Assembly: GCA_035352895.1 (NCBI GenBank)
Contig: DAOPYN010000006.1
Location: 55,307-119,306 of the forward strand
Reading direction: 5' to 3'
Origin: UBA5070 sp035352895
GTDB lineage: Bacteria; Fibrobacterota; Fibrobacteria; UBA5070
DNA length: 64,000 nt
Positions 1 through 8,864 of the stretch are shown here, one piece after another. The position numbers and the translations under genes were made by a program. Positions within the stretch are counted from its first letter, which is position 1. Each line of letters begins with the position of its first letter. The notes under the pieces were generated by a model. It searched no databases, was not told where the DNA came from, and saw only the letters and a list, made by a program, of their open reading frames with translations.

Positions 1-1224
1 CCACGCCGAGGCATGCCCCATTCCGAACATGGAACCCAGCATGGAGAGAGCGTGCGGGATGTCCTCGGCGCGGAAGAACACCCAGGCCACCACCACGATG
101 GTCATGGTCACCGCGATCCGCAACGGCCTGGGCAGGTGGCCGTAGAAGGGTCTCTTCCCCATCCAGCGCTCCAGCGCGAGCCAGCTCCCGTGGATGGCGC
201 CCCACACGATGAACTGCCACTGCGCCCCATGCCAGAATCCGCCCAGGAGCATCACCAGCGCAAGGTTGATGTAGGTGCGGGTCTCGCCCTTCCGGTTTCC
301 GCCCAACGGGAAGTACAGGTATTCGCGCAGCCAGCTGGAAAGGCTGATGTGCCAGCGCCGCCAGAACTCCGTGATGCTTTCGGAGCGGTAGGGGGCGTCG
401 AAGTTGCGGATCAGCTCGAACCCGAACATGCGCCCCAGCCCCAGGGCCATCACGGAGTACCCGTTGAAGTCGAAGTAGATCTGGAAGGTGTAGGCGAGCG
501 CCCCCCACCAGGCCTGCAAGGTGGAAGGGGCTTCGGCGGCGAACACGGCATCGGCGACGGTGCCGGCGGGGTTGGCCAGGAGGATCTTCATGGCGAATCC
601 CACGAAGAACAGGATCACTCCGGAAGAAAACAGGGAACGCGTGTGGTGCCTGGTGTGGAACTGCTTGGAGAGGATGTTGTAGCGCAGGATGGGCCCGGCC
701 ACCAACTGCGGGAACAGGGACACGAAGCACGAGAAGTCCGCGAACGACCGCACCGGACGTTCGCCCCGGTAGATGTCGATCACATAGCTCATGGAGTGGA
801 AGGTGTAGAAGGAGATCCCGATGGGGAAGGCGATCCGGAAGATCTCGAAGCCGGGGTGGCCCAGGGCCACTAGGACGCGATCCAGGTTCACCTGCGCGAA
901 GACCCCGTACTTGAAGACCGCCAGGAGCCCCAGGTTCATGCACATGGAAAGAACCAGCGCCACCTTCCGGCGACCCGAGGTGATGTCGTCCCGCCCCAGG
1001 TAGACGCCGCAGAAGTAGTCGAACACGTTGGTCCAGATCATCAACAGCACGAACCACGGTTCGAACCACGCGTAGAAAACGTATCCGGCGAGGGTCAACC
1101 AGAGGTTGCGCACGAAGAACGGCGATCGCTTCCCGTCGTCCTCCTTGCGGTAGGGCAGCAGGTAGTAGACCCCCAGCACCAACGGCAGGAACAGGAAGAG
1201 GAAGATCTCCTCGGTGAAGACCAC
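1..1224 (-). CDS. MBOAT-family membrane O-acyltransferase (AlgI-like), 3' end beyond window
   Basis: Membrane-bound O-acyltransferase that probably moves acetyl groups across the inner membrane onto an exported polysaccharide. 408 codons are visible and the C-terminus runs off the left edge; relatives are about 470-500 aa. The N-terminus reads VVFTEEIFLFLFLPLVLGVY, very close to the usual start of AlgI/PatA relatives, which supports GTG at 1224 as start. Hydrophobic segments recur throughout. The family signature FWRRWHISLSSWLREYLYFP is present, followed by GGFWHGAQWQF, which holds the conserved active-site histidine. It is the last gene of a leftward run (2716-3204, 1710-2708, 1228-1713), only 3 bp after the stop of the lipoprotein gene. 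A partner SGNH acetyltransferase is not adjacent and could lie left of the window. Confidence 0.92.
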   Translation of the reverse strand, partial: MVFTEEIFLFLFLPLVLGVYYLLPYRKEDDGKRSPFFVRNLWLTLAGYVFYAWFEPWFVLLMIWTNVFDYFCGVYLGRDDITSGRRKVALVLSMCMNLGLLAVFKYGVFAQVNLDRVLVALGHPGFEIFRIAFPIGISFYTFHSMSYVIDIYRGERPVRSFADFSCFVSLFPQLVAGPILRYNILSKQFHTRHHTRSLFSSGVILFFVGFAMKILLANPAGTVADAVFAAEAPSTLQAWWGALAYTFQIYFDFNGYSVMALGLGRMFGFELIRNFDAPYRSESITEFWRRWHISLSSWLREYLYFPLGGNRKGETRTYINLALVMLLGGFWHGAQWQFIVWGAIHGSWLALERWMGKRPFYGHLPRPLRIAVTMTIVVVAWVFFRAEDIPHALSMLGSMFGMGHASAW

Positions 1225-1227
1225 TCC

Positions 1228-1713
1228 TCAGATCCCCTGCGCCCAGGTGGCGAACCAGCGGGGGGACTTCTCCTGCGGGTAGTTGTCTTCCAAGGCTCCG
1301 GTCCAGGCCGAATCCAGAGGACGCAGCACCAGATAGTGCTTCTCGCCTTCGCGGAAGGTGGAAAGCGTGCCTCCCACCTTGCCTTTCTGGTCGTCCTGGA
1401 TGGCGGAACGCGCCGTGCGGGGATCGTAGTGGGCCACCAGGATCTCGCCGGAGGCGAACGCGCCTTCCACCACCGTGTCCACGGAGTACTTCATGACATA
1501 GGCGTACTTGTACAGGTCGTTTGCCGGGAATTGTCCGGAAACCTTCTGCAAGGTCCCCACCACCACCAGGCTTCCCTGGGCGGCGGGGCGCGCCGGAATC
1601 GCGATGGATGCCTTGGTGGCCTTCACGGAGGTCGCCTTCTTGTTGCAACCGGCCAGGGACAGGAAAAGCACGAGGCCGGCGGCAACGAACGGGAAGGATG
1701 TGCGCATGTTCAT
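1228..1713 (-). CDS. Small lipoprotein of unknown function
   Basis: 161 aa lipoprotein. A basic, hydrophobic signal is followed by the lipobox LAGC, with the lipidated cysteine at residue 23 (21 if the second Met is used). The mature part has no motif I recognise; it is mixed alpha/beta in appearance, with the stretch YKYAYVMKYSVDTVVEGAF near the middle. The start ATG at 1713 overlaps the stop of the upstream beta-propeller gene in an ATGA arrangement, so the two are probably translationally coupled. It is 3 bp from the MBOAT gene downstream. The context suggests an envelope role, possibly in the same glycan-modification process, but this is inference from position only. Confidence 0.8.
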   Translation of the reverse strand: MNMRTSFPFVAAGLVLFLSLAGCNKKATSVKATKASIAIPARPAAQGSLVVVGTLQKVSGQFPANDLYKYAYVMKYSVDTVVEGAFASGEILVAHYDPRTARSAIQDDQKGKVGGTLSTFREGEKHYLVLRPLDSAWTGALEDNYPQEKSPRWFATWAQGI

Positions 1714-2708
1714 TTCATCCAGGCGTCGGGCCAGCGGTCGTTGCCCGAGTGAAAGGTGAGGCGGACGGCCTTGTCGGCGCTCTCGCCGACCTTCAGCAGA
1801 TGGATCTCGTAGTCGGCGATGTCGTGGTCGTGTCCGCGGTCGGTGGCCGCCCACACCAGCCATTTTCCGTCCTGCGAAAGCTGGGGGAAGTACTCGTGCG
1901 ACCTCCGGCCGGGAAGGTCGATCCACTTCTGCTGGTTGGCGGACAACGCGCCGTGCTTTCCGGAGGCATCCAGCTCGTAGGCGTACAATTCCGTGCCGCC
2001 GTTGCCGGTGGGATTGACCCGCACCACGCGGTGCCCGCCGGGGAAGAAGGTCATCTGGCAGCCGCCGCCGGAAGCGGATTCGAACCACTGCTTGGTGGAG
2101 AGGTTCAGCACGCCCACCGATCGCTCCGATCCGCGCAGGGTGATCGCCAGGAACTTGCCGTCGGTGCTCATGTTGGGGTTCTGGGCGATTCCGCCCTTCA
2201 AGGAAGTCTTGCCGTCGACCAGCTTGGCCTCACCCGTGCCGTCGCCCTTGGCCGTGAAGACGTCGGCGCCGCGCGAGAACAGGATGGACCCGTCCGGACG
2301 CCAGGTGGCCCAGGTGGAGTTGGGCACCAGGAGCTTTTCGCCGCTGCCATCCACGTTGATGATCCACGTATCCCAGCGCTCGGGGAAATTCGCGTTGGTT
2401 TCCGCCGTCCAGTCGAGCTTGGAGCGGGTGAACAGGATCCGGGTCCCGTCCGGCGAAATCCGCGGGTACCAGTCGGTCTTGTTCCCCTTGGTGACCTGAC
2501 GGGTGTTCTGGCCGTCGGCGTCCATCGCGAAGATCTTGTGGTTGCCCACGCGGCTTGAAGACCACACGACGATCCCGTTGGCCTTGGCCCTAAGGGCCGC
2601 GAGCTTGGCCTGCTCGGAAGCGTCCGGGACCACCGGAGCTCCCTTGGGAGCCTGGGCCAGGGCCGCGGTGGCGACAAGAATCGGCAGAAGGAGAGCGGTG
2701 CGCTTCAT
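1710..2708 (-). CDS. Exported TolB-like (PD40) beta-propeller protein
   Basis: 332 aa. The N-terminus MKRTALLLPILVATAALAQA is a clear Sec signal peptide. The mature part carries PD40/WD40-like blades, seen as repeats of the type ISPDGTRILFTRS, STWATWRPDGSILFSRG, NPNMSTDGKFLAITL and LSQDGKWLVWAATD, as in TolB and its many relatives. The blade sequence IFAMDADGQNTRQVT is typical of the TolB C-terminal propeller. There is no N-terminal TolB domain, so this is a free propeller and probably not the Tol-Pal component. ATG at 2708 is chosen because it starts the signal peptide. It sits 7 bp after the lipoprotein gene 2716-3204 and overlaps 1228-1713 by 4 bp. Confidence 0.88.
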   Translation of the reverse strand: MKRTALLLPILVATAALAQAPKGAPVVPDASEQAKLAALRAKANGIVVWSSSRVGNHKIFAMDADGQNTRQVTKGNKTDWYPRISPDGTRILFTRSKLDWTAETNANFPERWDTWIINVDGSGEKLLVPNSTWATWRPDGSILFSRGADVFTAKGDGTGEAKLVDGKTSLKGGIAQNPNMSTDGKFLAITLRGSERSVGVLNLSTKQWFESASGGGCQMTFFPGGHRVVRVNPTGNGGTELYAYELDASGKHGALSANQQKWIDLPGRRSHEYFPQLSQDGKWLVWAATDRGHDHDIADYEIHLLKVGESADKAVRLTFHSGNDRWPDAWMK

Positions 2709-2715
2709 GGCGACC

Positions 2716-3204
2716 TCACTTGGCCTTGATGGTGAAGACGGCGTCGGAGATGTCGTTGATCCCACCCTCGTTGTAGTCCATCACCTTGAGCTTGCAGGAA
2801 CTACCGACCGGGAAGGGGATGATCTTCCTTGCGCTCGAGCTATAGATCGAGTCCGGAATTCCGATTTTGGTGGAGGTTTCTCCCTGGAGCGAGGCATAAT
2901 TGACTTGCTGGGAAGTGAGTTCGAGCCAATCGCTGCCGCCGCAATCCACCCTGATTCTCACTCCTCCGGTAGGGGTCAGATTTGCCGACTTTGCCTGGAC
3001 CGTGTCGAGATTGAACACCACATGGATCGAATCTCCCACCTTGAACGCCTCTCCTCCATTCGGGGACACCACCGTCATGCCGTTCTGACCCACGGGTGCC
3101 GGTGTCGAAGCGGGAGGTGCGACGGGAGACGAATCGTCGCCGCAGGAGACGAGCAACGCGAACATGGCGCATCCCGCCAGGAGATGCTTGGAAGCGATGG
3201 ACAT
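2716..3204 (-). CDS. Lipoprotein with Kre9/Knh1-like N-terminal motif
   Basis: 162 aa. The signal MSIASKHLLAGCAMFALLVS leads into a lipobox cysteine at residue 21, followed by a Ser/Pro/Thr-rich linker. The motif VVSPNGGEAFKVGDSIHVVF resembles the start of the Ser-Thr-rich cell-surface domain (Kre9/Knh1, PF10342-like), which recurs in secreted bacterial proteins; the rest would form a small beta sandwich. This is the first gene of the leftward run that ends in the MBOAT gene. It is divergent from 3338-4627, with 133 bp between the two starts that must hold both promoters; I see no convincing sigma-70 pair there. Function unknown. Confidence 0.82.
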   Translation of the reverse strand: MSIASKHLLAGCAMFALLVSCGDDSSPVAPPASTPAPVGQNGMTVVSPNGGEAFKVGDSIHVVFNLDTVQAKSANLTPTGGVRIRVDCGGSDWLELTSQQVNYASLQGETSTKIGIPDSIYSSSARKIIPFPVGSSCKLKVMDYNEGGINDISDAVFTIKAK

Positions 3205-3337
3205 GGATAGCCTCGAAAGAAAGGGTGTTGGACCAAATTTACATGGACTCGTCGATCCGACTTCCCTTTGTAGGGCATGAATCATGCGCAAACAACCAAA
3301 ACAGTCCCACCAGGACTCGAAGCTATTTTGGTTTCCC

Positions 3338-4627
3338 ATGAATCACCGCCGACGGATCCTCCAAGGCCTTGTTCCTGCCATGGGCATCCTTGCCCTGCAA
3401 GGTTGCAACGAGCCCTGCCCGCCCTACCGCCCCAACTGCGCCGATGGCGCCGCATCGCCGATGCAATCGGCTCCGGCAGCGTTCGAGTCGGCGCCCTCCA
3501 AACGTTCCGCCGTCCAGGAAATCCCTGAGGGAATTTCCTGGACCACGTCAACTGAATCGCTTCAGAAATTCCTGGGCACCGACAGCTTCAAGATCGCGCT
3601 GGCCACCGGCAAGCGACTGTACTTGCTGTTGCCGGATCCGGACAAGTCGAAGACCCCGCGCAGTATCCGAATGGACTTCGGCGACGAAGGCCCGAATGGG
3701 TATCCAGGTCGTCCAAACGAACCTCTCTTTTCGCCGGATGGACGCTGGCTCGCCTACATCGGAATTTTCTCCAAGGGACGAACGGATTCCTACGTGCGTG
3801 AGGCGGTGGCAGGCCTGGGTTGGCGCATTCCATTGACCCGCGACCAATCCGGCTCCCTTCCAACGACCGCCCACCCGCATTGGTCAACCAATGGCAAGGA
3901 GACTTGGATCTACGCTGTGGATGTTCCGTTGGAAACCTCCTGGAACCAAAGCACGAAGTCGGTCAACGGTTTCACTTGGCGCACCCGCTTCCTGGATTCG
4001 GCCATCGGTCCTTGGGAGGTTGCGGCGATCGACGGAAAATCCGTGCCAGGCGCATTCAAGGGCGGAGTTTCACGTGATCAGAAATGGGTTGTCACCAGCT
4101 ACCTGCAGACGGTTCTTTGGGAAGCCTCCAGCGGTAACGCATCGCTTCTCAATGGCGGCGATCAACAGTGCAATCCCAGCATCAACCCCTTTGCATCCGG
4201 ATCCAACACCGATTTTTTCATGATCCTTGGCTTCGGTGGCAGCAAGCCCGTTCCCACCGTGACCGGTTCCGTCCTCGAAGGCCAGCACGAGCACCTGTGG
4301 ATCTGGTCCAAGGAGGACAAGGCCGTCTGGGGCGCCGCCCTTCCCAACGTGGCCCCGCATCCTTCCGACGAAGTCCCCGGGCTTTCCTATTACGAGTGGC
4401 AGCGGCCCGAGTGGTCCACCCACCCCGACTTCGCCACCGCCTTCGCCAAGCGCACCGGCACGGACGACGGGGTGGGCTACGACCTGTTCATCGTCAAGCT
4501 GGGGCAAAGCGGCGGGGAGCTCGCCAACCACGACCGCACCACCCTCCTGGAACGCGGCCCGGTGCTGCGGGTGGCCACCGGATCCATCATCTCCTCCGAC
4601 TGGAGCCATCTGTGGGTGAAGCCATGA
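3338..4627 (+). CDS. Lipoprotein with PD40-like propeller blades
   Basis: 429 aa. The N-terminus MNHRRRILQGLVPAMGILAL ends at a lipobox (LQGC, Cys23). The three arginines give it a slight Tat-like look, but a Sec lipoprotein is the simpler reading. The body has blade-like stretches such as FSPDGRWLAYIGIF and HPHWSTNGKETWIYAV, suggesting a degenerate TolB/WD40 propeller. ATG at 3338 is preferred over an in-frame ATG at 3284 because only the former begins the signal sequence. Its stop overlaps the start of the next gene (ATGA at 4624-4627), so the two form an operon. Specific function unknown. Confidence 0.8.
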   Translation: MNHRRRILQGLVPAMGILALQGCNEPCPPYRPNCADGAASPMQSAPAAFESAPSKRSAVQEIPEGISWTTSTESLQKFLGTDSFKIALATGKRLYLLLPDPDKSKTPRSIRMDFGDEGPNGYPGRPNEPLFSPDGRWLAYIGIFSKGRTDSYVREAVAGLGWRIPLTRDQSGSLPTTAHPHWSTNGKETWIYAVDVPLETSWNQSTKSVNGFTWRTRFLDSAIGPWEVAAIDGKSVPGAFKGGVSRDQKWVVTSYLQTVLWEASSGNASLLNGGDQQCNPSINPFASGSNTDFFMILGFGGSKPVPTVTGSVLEGQHEHLWIWSKEDKAVWGAALPNVAPHPSDEVPGLSYYEWQRPEWSTHPDFATAFAKRTGTDDGVGYDLFIVKLGQSGGELANHDRTTLLERGPVLRVATGSIISSDWSHLWVKP

Positions 4628-5772
4628 TTTCCAAGCGCCTTGCGATCTCGCTCTTCGCCCTACCTCTGGGCGTGGCCACCCTGGCGATCCTGCCGGGACA
4701 ATTCCTGTCCAGGGCGACCTCCGACGACCCGCGCGAGGCGGCCTGGAACGCCATCGGCGGCTGCGGCGCGGGCGGCGGGGCGGGCTCCGCCGGCGCGGGC
4801 AAGTGGATCGGGCGCGGCGCCACGGGCGGCCGCTACGACCTCCAGGTGATGCAGAACCGCACCCTGGGCGCCGACTACATCTACGACGCCACCGCGCTGG
4901 ATCTTTCCACCAAGATCCTGGAGACCTACACGGTGGGTGTTTCCGGAAGCTGGAAGGCCAACACCTTCGAAATCGACCGCTACAAGACCGGCTCCGACCC
5001 CTACGGCACCAAGACCGAGGTGGTGGGCGGCTTTGGCGACCTGGGACTGTCCGTATCGCGAAACTTCGGGGACATGAACCAGCACATGGTGGGACTCAGC
5101 CTGGGCCTGCCCACCGGTCGCCACGACATCAAGAGATTGTTCGACAACACCGACCCCGCCGACGGCACCCCCTGGATGCCTCCCCAGGTGCAGCCCGGCA
5201 CGGGACACTACACCTTCGGCGTTTCCGCCGAAACGACCATCGACCGCGACTGGGGCTTGTACATCCTGGGAGGTAGCTACACCGCCGCCTGGGCCGTTGC
5301 CGCACCCTGCGGAAAAACGGGCAGCACTCTGGAACGCTACAAGGACTGCCAGGAGCACACGCCTTCTGCCTGGACCTGGAACCCCGCCGACCTTCGCCAC
5401 AACCAGGACGACGACTACCACGGAGCCCCCGGCACCGGAGCCACACAGGCGGACAACCTGAGTCTGTACGCCCATGTGGGCTACAAGGAAGAGATGGCCA
5501 CCCAGTCCGGCGGCATCTCGCTGTCGATTCCCATGGCTCCCACCTACAGCTTCGAGAAGGGCCCCGGCGGTCCAGGAAGCACCGTGCGCAAGAGCCAGGA
5601 CGTGACCCTGAAGCTGAGCTACGGGGTGGAACTGAACCTGAACCCCCGCAATTTCCCCATCTTCCTGGCGGTGGGCGTGCCCTGGACCCTGAACCCCTTG
5701 GCCGACGGAAATCTCCCAGAAGTTCCACCCAACTACATCTTCACGGCGGGCATCAAGGGGACGTTCCTGTAG
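4624..5772 (+). CDS. Probable outer-membrane beta-barrel protein
   Basis: 382 aa, with an N-terminal hydrophobic export segment (MISKRLAISLFALPLGVATL) and a Gly/Ala-rich stretch around residues 38-62. The rest has alternating polar/hydrophobic strands typical of porin-like barrels (LETYTVGVSGSWKANTFEID, LYAHVGYKEEMATQSGGISL, DVTLKLSYGVELNLN). It resembles the loosely defined transporter/MetA-pathway-of-phenol-degradation class of barrels, but I cannot assign a substrate. Translation is coupled to the preceding lipoprotein by the ATGA overlap. The 170 bp after it up to tex contain no gene that I can see. Confidence 0.75.
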   Translation: MISKRLAISLFALPLGVATLAILPGQFLSRATSDDPREAAWNAIGGCGAGGGAGSAGAGKWIGRGATGGRYDLQVMQNRTLGADYIYDATALDLSTKILETYTVGVSGSWKANTFEIDRYKTGSDPYGTKTEVVGGFGDLGLSVSRNFGDMNQHMVGLSLGLPTGRHDIKRLFDNTDPADGTPWMPPQVQPGTGHYTFGVSAETTIDRDWGLYILGGSYTAAWAVAAPCGKTGSTLERYKDCQEHTPSAWTWNPADLRHNQDDDYHGAPGTGATQADNLSLYAHVGYKEEMATQSGGISLSIPMAPTYSFEKGPGGPGSTVRKSQDVTLKLSYGVELNLNPRNFPIFLAVGVPWTLNPLADGNLPEVPPNYIFTAGIKGTFL

Positions 5773-5942
5773 ACCATCTCGCCCCGTGTCCCCTCTGCGA
5801 CAAACCTCGGATCCTTGGGTCGGAATTTCGCGATCCCTTGACCCGATCTGACCCTTTCCGCACCGGGTGATATCTTTAGCCGCCCCCCAGTTCCGGAAGT
5901 ACCGGAGGGGGATCGAACCGGATCTTGTTCCCGGAGTTGTTC

Positions 5943-8642
5943 ATGGATTACGCTGCCCTCATCGCCAAAGAACTGAACCTGCAAGTGTGGCAGGTCGCCA
6001 ATACGCTCGCTCTGCTCGCGGAGGGTGCAACCATCCCTTTCATCGCGCGCTACCGCAAGGAGCGTACCGGAGAGATGGACGAGACCGTCCTGCGCGAGGT
6101 TGACCACCGCTTCACCTACCTGAAGGAATTGGACGAGCGCCGCGCGGCCATCCTCAAATCCATCGAGGAGCAGGGCAAGCTCACTCCGGAACTCAAGGCC
6201 AAGATCGAAGCTTGCGCCCAGAAGACCGAGCTGGAAGACATCTACCTGCCCTACAAGCCCAAGCGCCGCACCCGGGCCATCATCGCCCGCGAGGCCGGCC
6301 TGGAGCCCCTGGCCCGCCTGTTCCAGGAAAAGCAAGCGGAAGGCTCGCTCACGCCGGAGGAACTGGCCAAGGAGTACATCTCCGAGGAGAAGGGCGTCCC
6401 CGACGAGGCCACCGCCGTGCGCATGGCCTGCGACATCCTGGCCGAAGAGCTTTCCGAAGTGCCGGAGATCCGCCAGTGGCTGCGCGGCCAGGCGGAGAAG
6501 GACGGCGTGATGCGCTGCGAAGCCCGCAAGGAATGGGTGGGCAAACGCACCAAGTTCGAGATGTACTACGACTTCAAGGAGAAGGTGGAGACCCTCCCCA
6601 GCCACCGCATCCTGGCCATCCGCCGCGGCGAGAAGGAAGACGTGCTGCGTTCCACCATCGAGGTGGACGTGGAGACGGCCGTGGGTTACGTGACCTCCAA
6701 GCTGGTCACCCATCCCTCCACCATGATCGGCATGGTCCTTTCCGCCACCGCCCGCGACGCCTACGAGCGCCTGCTGGCCCCTTCCATCGAGACCGACGTG
6801 CGCCTCTTGTTGAAGGAACACGCCGAAGGCGAGGCCTACAAGGTCTTCGGGAAGAACCTGGGCGACCTCCTGATGTACCCGCCCGCCGGCGCCAAGGTGG
6901 TGATCGGCGTGGACCCCGGGTTCCGCACCGGACAGAAGCTGGCCGTGGTGGACGACACAGGGAAGTTCCTGGAACACGCCACCGTCCATGCCCTGGAACC
7001 CGCCAACCAGTTCGAGGAAGCCACCCTGGTGTTCCTGGCCCTGTGCAAGCGCCACAAGCCCGTGCTGGTGGCCGTGGGCAACGGCACCGGCGGCCGCGAG
7101 ATGGAATCCTTCCTGCGCAAGGTGATCAAGAACATCCCGGAAGAGGAAGGACGTCCCCACATCGTGATGGTCTCGGAAGCGGGCGCCTCGGTGTACTCGG
7201 CTTCCCCTCTGGCGGTCAAGGAGTTCCCGGAGCTGGACGTGACCATCCGCGGCGCGATCTCCATCGCCCGCCGCCTGCAGGATCCTCTCGCCGAACTGGT
7301 GAAGATCGATCCCAAGTCGATCGGCGTGGGCCAGTACCAGCACGACGTGAACCAGAACGAGCTGAAGAAGAACCTGGAGGAAATCGTCGAATCCTGCGTG
7401 AACCAGGTGGGCGTGAACCTCAACCAGGCCTCCGAAGCGCTCCTCTCCTACGTGTCGGGCATCACCAAGAACACGGCCAAGGAGATCGTCCAGCACCGCG
7501 ACAAGGAAGGCGCCTTCAAGAGCCGCGACGAGCTGCGCAAGGTCAAGGGATTCGGTCCCAAGAGCTTCGAGCAGGCCGCGGGCTTCTTGCGTCTGGCCGA
7601 AGGCGAGAACCCCCTGGATCGTTCCGCCGTCCACCCCGAGCGCTACGCCCTGGTGGAGAAGATCGCCAAGGACCTGGACGTGTCGGTTTCCGACCTGATC
7701 GGCAACGCCGAGAAGATCCGTCAGATCGATCCGGTCAAGTACGTGTCCGACGAGGTGGGCCTGCCCACCCTCAAGGACATCTTGTCGGAGCTGGAAAAGC
7801 CCTCCCGCGACCCGCGCGCCGAGTTCGTGTACGCGAACTTCGACGAGAAGGTCTCCAAGATCGGCGATCTGCAGCCGGGCATGGCGCTGGAAGGATCGGT
7901 CACCAACGTGACCAATTTCGGAGCCTTCGTCGACATCGGCGTCCATCAGGACGGCTTGGTGCACATCTCGCAGATCTCCGACCGCTTCATCAAGGACGCC
8001 AAGGAAGTCCTTTCCGTCGGCCAGGTCGTGAAGGTGCGCGTGCTGGAGGTGGACCCCCAGCAAAAGCGCATCGCGCTGACCATGAAGTCGGACATGGAAG
8101 CCGCACGCGCCGCACGCGGCAGCTCCACGGAACGCCCCGAGCGCCGCGAGCCTCGCGAGCCCCGCGAACCGCGTGGCGAAGGCCGTCCCCAGGGCGACCG
8201 TCCCCGTGGACCGCGTCCCGAGGGCGGAGCCCCGCGTGGGGATCGTCCTCCCCGCGGTGAAGGCAGGCCGTTCGGTGGCGATCGCCCCCAAGGCGACCGT
8301 CCCCAGGGCGATCGCGGACCCCGTCCGGAAGGCGCCCGCGATGGCGGCCGTCCCGGCTTCGATCCCAACCGTCGCGAACAGGGTCGTCCCGGCCAGGGAC
8401 GCCCGCAAGGGGATCGTCCCCAGGGCGGACCCGGCGGCCACGGCGCTCCCCGCGGCGATCGTCCCGATCGCGGCGATCGCGGACCCCGCGAGTGGATCGA
8501 CCGTCCCCAGCAGGACCGCGGCCCTCGCCAGCCGGCCACGCTGGAAGGCCTCATGGAGAAGTTCGGCGGCCAGTCCGAGAAGAAGCAGAACAACGTGAAG
8601 CCCCCCATCTCGGTGAAGGCGCTCATGCGAGGCGGCCGATAG
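5943..8642 (+). CDS. tex: Tex-family RNA-binding transcription accessory protein with RG-rich tail
   Basis: 899 aa. Tex binds nucleic acid and transcribing RNA polymerase; relatives have an N-terminal helical region, a YqgF/RuvX-like fold, helix-hairpin-helix motifs and a C-terminal S1 domain. Here the YqgF-like start VVIGVDPGFRTGQKLAVVDD lies near residues 320-340, the HhH region reads KSRDELRKVKGFGPKSFEQA, and the S1 domain includes LEGSVTNVTNFGAFVDIGVH. After S1 comes about 150 residues rich in Arg, Gly, Pro, Asp and Gln (repeats like GDRPQGDRP), ending in KAMRGGR-like basic residues; many Tex proteins lack such a tail. ATG at 5943 is chosen over an upstream in-frame TTG because a GGAG sits 6 bases before it. 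A strong terminator follows at 8701. Confidence 0.97.
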   Translation: MDYAALIAKELNLQVWQVANTLALLAEGATIPFIARYRKERTGEMDETVLREVDHRFTYLKELDERRAAILKSIEEQGKLTPELKAKIEACAQKTELEDIYLPYKPKRRTRAIIAREAGLEPLARLFQEKQAEGSLTPEELAKEYISEEKGVPDEATAVRMACDILAEELSEVPEIRQWLRGQAEKDGVMRCEARKEWVGKRTKFEMYYDFKEKVETLPSHRILAIRRGEKEDVLRSTIEVDVETAVGYVTSKLVTHPSTMIGMVLSATARDAYERLLAPSIETDVRLLLKEHAEGEAYKVFGKNLGDLLMYPPAGAKVVIGVDPGFRTGQKLAVVDDTGKFLEHATVHALEPANQFEEATLVFLALCKRHKPVLVAVGNGTGGREMESFLRKVIKNIPEEEGRPHIVMVSEAGASVYSASPLAVKEFPELDVTIRGAISIARRLQDPLAELVKIDPKSIGVGQYQHDVNQNELKKNLEEIVESCVNQVGVNLNQASEALLSYVSGITKNTAKEIVQHRDKEGAFKSRDELRKVKGFGPKSFEQAAGFLRLAEGENPLDRSAVHPERYALVEKIAKDLDVSVSDLIGNAEKIRQIDPVKYVSDEVGLPTLKDILSELEKPSRDPRAEFVYANFDEKVSKIGDLQPGMALEGSVTNVTNFGAFVDIGVHQDGLVHISQISDRFIKDAKEVLSVGQVVKVRVLEVDPQQKRIALTMKSDMEAARAARGSSTERPERREPREPREPRGEGRPQGDRPRGPRPEGGAPRGDRPPRGEGRPFGGDRPQGDRPQGDRGPRPEGARDGGRPGFDPNRREQGRPGQGRPQGDRPQGGPGGHGAPRGDRPDRGDRGPREWIDRPQQDRGPRQPATLEGLMEKFGGQSEKKQNNVKPPISVKALMRGGR

Positions 8643-8700
8643 GCTTCAGGCGGGGGCCGATAGGCTTCAAGTCGTTCTCAACGTTATCGAAAGCTCACAA

Positions 8701-8735
8701 GGCCCGATCCTCCCAGCGGAGGGTCGGGCCTTTTT
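8701..8735 (+). terminator. Rho-independent terminator after tex
   Basis: A 13-bp stem (GGCCCGATCCTCC paired with GGAGGGTCGGGCC, with one G-U pair) and a 4-base loop are followed by TTTTT. It lies 58 bp after the tex stop and before the leader of the next gene. A close relative of this hairpin lies at 10394-10427 at the matching place before the second paralogue, so the terminator seems to be part of the duplicated unit. Confidence 0.92.
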
Positions 8736-8864
8736 CGTTTCGGCGACTTGCCCCGTTGGTTGGGCAGCGCTGTTCTACCGATCATGCCCAATCGCGCATC
8801 CGGATCGGCCATATCTTCTCTGAACGGGCACCGCATCTGCCCCTGGTTCGTTTGGAGGATACCC

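Noticed and set aside
13..873. Plus-strand open frame at the left edge
   Set aside because: It is antisense to the MBOAT gene, whose signature motifs and membrane segments are clear.
5733..8441. A 902-codon open frame on the minus strand opposite tex
   Set aside because: It is the shadow of the tex gene, caused by high GC. It is His/Leu/Gly/Asp-biased without domains, while tex is unmistakable.
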